From NCBI RefSeq assembly GCF_013426975.1, contig NZ_JACCPY010000016.1, positions 20,115 to 84,114 of the forward strand: DNA of 64,000 bases, written 5' to 3'. Below the pieces are notes generated by a model. That model did no database searches. It was not told where the DNA came from and saw only the letters and a program-made list of their open reading frames with translations. Of the stretch, positions 63,355 to 64,000 are shown piece by piece (within the stretch, counting starts at the first letter, position 1; the number at the start of each line of letters is the position of its first letter). Made by a program: the position numbers and the translations under genes. This stretch comes from Sphaerotilus sulfidivorans. GTDB lineage: Bacteria > Pseudomonadota > Gammaproteobacteria > Burkholderiales > Burkholderiaceae_C.

Positions 63355-63861
63355 ATGCGTACCCCATGGTTCGACACGGAGATCGCCATCATTGGTGGTT
63401 TAGTCCTAGCGATTGATCAGCAACTATCCGAAATTTGCAAGAAGGCCGTGTCTACTGAAGGCGCAGACGAGTTCGGGTATTACGATGCTGCAGAACACGC
63501 CACAGGACTCGGACTTGTGGCATGCCAAACAGTCATCGCTACAGTTTGCGGCAGACTGGGTATTGAGAAATCTACGGCGTTCAAGCTTGGACCGGTGCAC
63601 GCTGGAGGACTCACTAAAGTCCAGATCATCAATCACGCGGCAAACTATTGGAAACACAACAGTGAGTGGTCGCATGAACGAACAGACAAGCGGCGCGAGG
63701 CGATTGCGCGTGCATTCGATTCAGTTGGCTTTCCAGTTGGCATAGACTATCCTCTTTCCGGAGTTCTTACAGAGTTGGCGGCACCAGAATATGCATCGTT
63801 GAGTGCGGTGCTTTCTGTTTTGGAAGAGTGGAAATCTACTGTCATAAACTCATTGCCATGA
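63355..63861 (+). CDS. Hypothetical island protein (168 aa)
   Basis: 168 residues starting MRTPWFDTEIAIIGGLVLAI. Mostly helical with charged segments; a central GLTKVQIINHAANYWKHNSE motif stands out and ends in a His-rich patch (NHAANYWKH...WSHE). No family is recognised. Composition is lower in GC than the chromosome, and the ORF follows repeat copy B by 10 bases. No Shine-Dalgarno is obvious. It could be a defence or cassette protein; this is speculative. Confidence 0.5.
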   Translation: MRTPWFDTEIAIIGGLVLAIDQQLSEICKKAVSTEGADEFGYYDAAEHATGLGLVACQTVIATVCGRLGIEKSTAFKLGPVHAGGLTKVQIINHAANYWKHNSEWSHERTDKRREAIARAFDSVGFPVGIDYPLSGVLTELAAPEYASLSAVLSVLEEWKSTVINSLP

Positions 63862-63873
63862 GTGCATCCACGT

Positions 63874-64000
63874 GGCTCTGTTGCACAAAGCGAGCGTCCG
63901 AGCGCTCGTAGACTGACGCGGTGAGCGAAGCCAAGAAGAAGCGGACGAAGTACCGCACGACGAACTGGAAGGCCTACAACGCGGCGCTGAAGGCGCGGGG
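63874..64000 (+). mobile_element. Left end of an IS5-family insertion sequence (cut by window end)
   Basis: GGCTCTGTTGCACAAAG (63874-63890) matches the terminal inverted repeat common in IS5/IS1182-like elements, and it is followed within 50 bases by a transposase start. The right end and target duplication lie outside the window. It closes the island and was probably the latest insertion. Confidence 0.7.
63921..64000 (+). CDS. IS5-family transposase (partial, runs off window)
   Basis: GTG 63921 begins MSEAKKKRTKYRTTNWKAYN followed by AALKARG, the N-terminus of IS5-family DDE transposases. Only 26 codons are inside the window. The GTG start and the inverted repeat at 63874 agree in position. 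Confidence 0.8.
   Translation, partial: MSEAKKKRTKYRTTNWKAYNAALKAR

Overview
The window reads as a chromosomal segment of a GC-rich betaproteobacterium, probably Burkholderiales and perhaps near the Leptothrix/Sphaerotilus/Ideonella group. This is inferred from gene families and codon use; no rRNA is present to prove it. Both strands are densely coded and gaps are short. Only the last ~2.5 kb (about 61.4-63.9 kb) is AT-richer, with broken transposase pieces, unknown ORFs and the start of an IS5-type element.

Layout. (a) 1-5.0 kb: edge of an exopolysaccharide locus, with three glycosyltransferases facing an EpsD-EpsE pair across a terminator. (b) 5.5-21.3 kb: seven genes in one direction. They encode a ~2,470-residue protein built almost wholly of 8-residue repeats with an EF-hand-like calcium-binding C-terminus, a SPINDLY/GT41 O-GlcNAc-transferase homologue, a DUF5672 glycosyltransferase-like protein, a methyltransferase, and a complete type I secretion system (ABC ATPase, HlyD-type adaptor, TolC-type pore). 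I read this as a glycosylated giant surface protein with its own modification and export machinery. (c) 21.3-23.1 kb: a diguanylate cyclase downstream of a photoactive-yellow-protein homologue with the chromophore cysteine in place. (d) 23.1-39.0 kb: tRNA-Ser, apaH, a CBS/CNNM membrane protein, SapC, a subtilase with a GlyGly-CTERM-like tail, a WYL regulator and recC-recB-recD.

(e) 39.0-46.0 kb: a copper/heme redox cluster. It contains a diheme peroxidase with a C-terminal ricin-like domain, a single polypeptide fusing MbnP-like and MbnH-like domains, a bacterial lysyl-oxidase-domain protein, and a membrane-anchored helical-repeat protein. (f) 46.1-61.4 kb: housekeeping genes: tRNA-Thr, fbp, pepN, a HAD phosphatase, prfB with its programmed frameshift, a LigE-type ligase, exonuclease I, an RbgA-like GTPase, bacteriohemerythrin, a Xre/RES toxin-antitoxin pair, glutamate dehydrogenase, an NTF2-like protein and a LysR regulator. 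(g) 61.4-64.0 kb: accessory island with a small acidic ORF behind a good sigma-70-like promoter, a decayed IS110 transposase, two 164-bp direct repeats each followed by an unknown ORF (one with a HEPN-type RNDICH motif), and an IS5-family element cut by the window end.

The most novel system is region (b): hundreds of Ser/Thr-bearing octads in a hierarchical 14-octad (336 bp) array, next to a GT41 enzyme and a type I exporter. Region (e), the MbnP-MbnH fusion beside a lysyl oxidase, and the PYP-diguanylate cyclase pair are also notable.
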